Shown here: one piece after another, positions 62,438 through 64,000 of the stretch
Numbering within the stretch: the first letter of the stretch is position 1
How the letters are laid out: every line of letters starts with the position of its first letter
From: Bacteroidota bacterium
Lineage (GTDB): Bacteria; Bacteroidota; Bacteroidia; Cytophagales; Cyclobacteriaceae
NCBI GenBank assembly: GCA_018267135.1
Contig: JAFDZA010000010.1
Coordinates: 1-64,000, forward strand
Direction of reading: 5' to 3'
Length of the DNA: 64,000 bases
The notes under the pieces: model-generated
The model's database searches: none
Seen by the model: only the letters and a program-made list of their open reading frames with translations
Told to the model about the DNA's origin: nothing
Program-made: the position numbers and the translations under genes

Positions 62438-62737
62438 TTATTCGTTATAGCTGTGGTCTTTCCAATACCACCAGTTTAGTTTTTTCTTTTCAGGATGATC
62501 TTCGGTAGCAAAATAGACGGCACACCGAAAAGTGTAAAGCATACAAATATCGTGTGTTTCGCCACTGCACTTGTTTAGGGTGTTATAAAGAACAAACGGG
62601 TTTTGTTCTTTCAAATCTTCTATACTTCTTATCCCGATATTCCAAAGGTCGAGAGAACATGCTTTCCCAATACCGGGTATCGTTTGAAGTTGTTTCAATA
62701 TTTTTTCTTTCTCGCCCATGGTTTCCTTTTTCATCAT
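62438..62737 (-). CDS. Helix-hairpin-helix protein, Cdd1 (pathogenicity locus)-like
   Basis: A 99-residue protein with an HhH motif (LQTIPGIGKACSLDLWNIGI, about 17-36) and LYTFRCAVYFAT toward the C-terminus, the pattern of the Cdd1 family. The HhH unit suggests DNA or RNA binding; the biological role is not known. The start could be Met1, Met2 or Met7. It sits 4 nt after the chrA stop on the same strand, so it may be co-transcribed with chrA. Confidence 0.8.
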   Translation of the reverse strand: MMKKETMGEKEKILKQLQTIPGIGKACSLDLWNIGIRSIEDLKEQNPFVLYNTLNKCSGETHDICMLYTFRCAVYFATEDHPEKKKLNWWYWKDHSYNE

Positions 62738-62741
62738 CAGG

Positions 62742-63947
62742 CTAAAAAATAATTCCTAACACAAGCCCTCCCGCAATGACCAACCACGAAGGCACTTTGG
62801 TAAAGGCATTTAGTGCTAATGTAACCAGTGCGATGGCTGCATTCAGTAAAATAGTTTTTATAGGCTGGCCGATTACCAGCGGCTCGAAAAGAATTAATGA
62901 AGCGGCTGCCACCAACCCTGCATTGGCCGCCAAAATACCTTCGAGTGAAGCACGGATCGCGCGGAATGATTTTAGCCGGTCCCACACACGAATCATAAAG
63001 AAAATTAAAAACGTGCCCGGCAGAAAAATGCCGGCCGTGGCCGCCAGTGCGCCTACTAGCTCTCCGCTTTTCCCAAATGGTGCCATAGACAAAGATCCGA
63101 TAAACGAACTGAACGAATACACCGGCCCCGGCAGCGCCTGCACCAGTGCATACCCCGAAAGAAATACTTCAGACGAAAGATATTTTTTAAACTCAACAAA
63201 TTCGGTATAGAGCATTGGCGTTAGCACTTGCCCGCCTCCAAAAACCAAACTTCCGTTGCGATAAAAATTTTCAAACAACCGAATGGGTAATAGTTCGGGT
63301 ACCGATTTGGTTAGGTTTCCAAGCAAGGCAGCAAAGGCGAGGACTCCAATCCATAAAAATAAATTAGCCCAATATACTTCTACTTTACGTTTGGGTTCAC
63401 GTGGATGTGCCTTGTAATTAAAGGCCGTTACACATCCGGCAATTAACAAAATAACAGGAAAGATATAGGGTGTTTTAATCAGAACAGAAAGCAAAGCGGC
63501 CACTATCATAATAATAAAAGTGCGCGGCCGTGTAATGGTTTTGTTGATGATGATGTACCCCCCGTAAGCTATAAACCCTACGGCCATAGGTTGAATGAAC
63601 CGGGTGAAGCTGATCGATATTTGTTTCCCTTCAAAGTTGGCAATAAGCATACCTGCAGCTGTCATAATTATCACACTGGGCAACATCCAAATGAGCAGGG
63701 TAAGGTAAGCCAGATTAGGTCCGCGCAGGCGGTATGCAATAGCCGTTAAAGTCTGTGTAGAGGTGGGGCCCGGTAATACCTGACCGAGGGCATTCAACTC
63801 AATCAATTCCTCTTCGGTAATATATTTTTTTTCCTCTACCAGCCTACGTTGAAAATGAGCGATATGTGCTTGGGGGCCTCCAAAGCAAGACACCGAAAGC
63901 AAGAATACATCTTTGAGAAACTCGGTATAACGTACCTTCTCTTTCAA
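62742..63947 (-). CDS. chrA: Chromate efflux transporter
   Basis: A 401-residue bidomain CHR-family membrane protein. Both halves hold the CHR motif: FLLSVSCFGGPQAHIAHF with NALGQVLPGPTSTQTLTAIA in the first, and FGGGQVLTPMLYTEF with LVQALPGPVYSFSSFIG in the second. It is predicted to expel chromate, or possibly sulfate/other oxyanions, from the cytoplasm. It begins 6 nt after the stop of the partial gene at the window edge. Confidence 0.93.
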   Translation of the reverse strand: MKEKVRYTEFLKDVFLLSVSCFGGPQAHIAHFQRRLVEEKKYITEEELIELNALGQVLPGPTSTQTLTAIAYRLRGPNLAYLTLLIWMLPSVIIMTAAGMLIANFEGKQISISFTRFIQPMAVGFIAYGGYIIINKTITRPRTFIIMIVAALLSVLIKTPYIFPVILLIAGCVTAFNYKAHPREPKRKVEVYWANLFLWIGVLAFAALLGNLTKSVPELLPIRLFENFYRNGSLVFGGGQVLTPMLYTEFVEFKKYLSSEVFLSGYALVQALPGPVYSFSSFIGSLSMAPFGKSGELVGALAATAGIFLPGTFLIFFMIRVWDRLKSFRAIRASLEGILAANAGLVAAASLILFEPLVIGQPIKTILLNAAIALVTLALNAFTKVPSWLVIAGGLVLGIIF

Positions 63948-63953
63948 TGTGTC

Positions 63954-64000
63954 CTATTTTTTCAATCCGATTTCTTTCAATCGTTGATTGAGGAATGCTC
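63954..64000 (-). CDS. Partial gene at the window edge (C-terminal tail only)
   Basis: An open frame reads AFLNQRLKEIGLKK then TAG (63956-63954), just upstream of chrA on the same strand. It is too short to identify; a chromate-resistance accessory gene would be plausible from position only. Confidence 0.35.
   Translation of the reverse strand, partial: AFLNQRLKEIGLKK

Noticed and set aside
1..64000. tRNA, rRNA or tmRNA genes
   Set aside because: No intergenic region contained a recognisable cloverleaf (T-loop GGTTCRANYCC with matching acceptor stem) or rRNA segment; a tRNAscan-SE run would settle this.

Overview
The window looks like chromosomal DNA of a Bacteroidota bacterium, most likely a Cytophagales/Cyclobacteriaceae-type heterotroph. 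The grounds are TANNTTTG-type -7 promoter boxes directly before start codons, a TonB-dependent receptor with an N-terminal carboxypeptidase-regulatory domain, a half-length GlgA-like protein next to panC, a GT3 (eukaryote-like) glycogen synthase, DUF4293 and DUF4198 proteins, and the kynurenine enzymes. No rRNA, tRNA, CRISPR array or complete insertion sequence was seen.

Layout. 1-1.4 kb: a 3'-truncated HlyD-type gene remnant and a membrane-bound LytTR regulator. 1.5-9.2 kb: an accessory module with a small membrane-anchored protein, three paralogous AhpD/CMD-family proteins, a TonB-dependent receptor, an MFS transporter and a divergent PARG-like macrodomain protein. 9.2-19.2 kb: housekeeping genes (glmS, GlgA-like, panC-panD, a YbhN-type membrane protein, ruvB, a hemerythrin-like protein, ruvX, def, a methionine aminotransferase and an omega-amidase). 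19.2-34.7 kb: an accessory region, almost all on the minus strand. It holds exported or envelope proteins (a frameshifted zincin, a WG-repeat protein, a K+-channel-like protein with an exported N-terminal domain, outer-membrane barrels, a lipoprotein, a PIG-L deacetylase, a Gly-rich collagen-like protein and a DUF4189 protein), a RAYT transposase between REP-like palindromes, and a two-component system.

34.7-54.7 kb: metabolism (GH29 fucosidase, aminopeptidase P, RidA, HesB/IscA, methylmalonyl-CoA epimerase, dihydrolipoyl dehydrogenase, TauE/SafE, a GATase plus ATP-grasp-like pair, prmC, ribD). It includes a tryptophan/kynurenine catabolic group: kynureninase, kynurenine 3-monooxygenase, 3-hydroxyanthranilate dioxygenase and a 3-oxoadipyl-CoA-type thiolase. 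54.7-64 kb: core genes (pyrH, frr, lgt, GT3 glycogen synthase, clpB), a Cdd1-like HhH protein and chrA.

How the genes work together. panC and panD make pantothenate. kynU, kmo and the dioxygenase cover kynurenine to 2-amino-3-carboxymuconate semialdehyde, with the RidA protein and the thiolase as possible later steps. pyrH, frr and lgt are a tight run of essential genes. The least understood parts are the CMD/TonB/MFS/PARG-like module, the GATase/ATP-grasp pair and the exported channel-like protein. All functions are inferred by reading the sequence; no database search was run.
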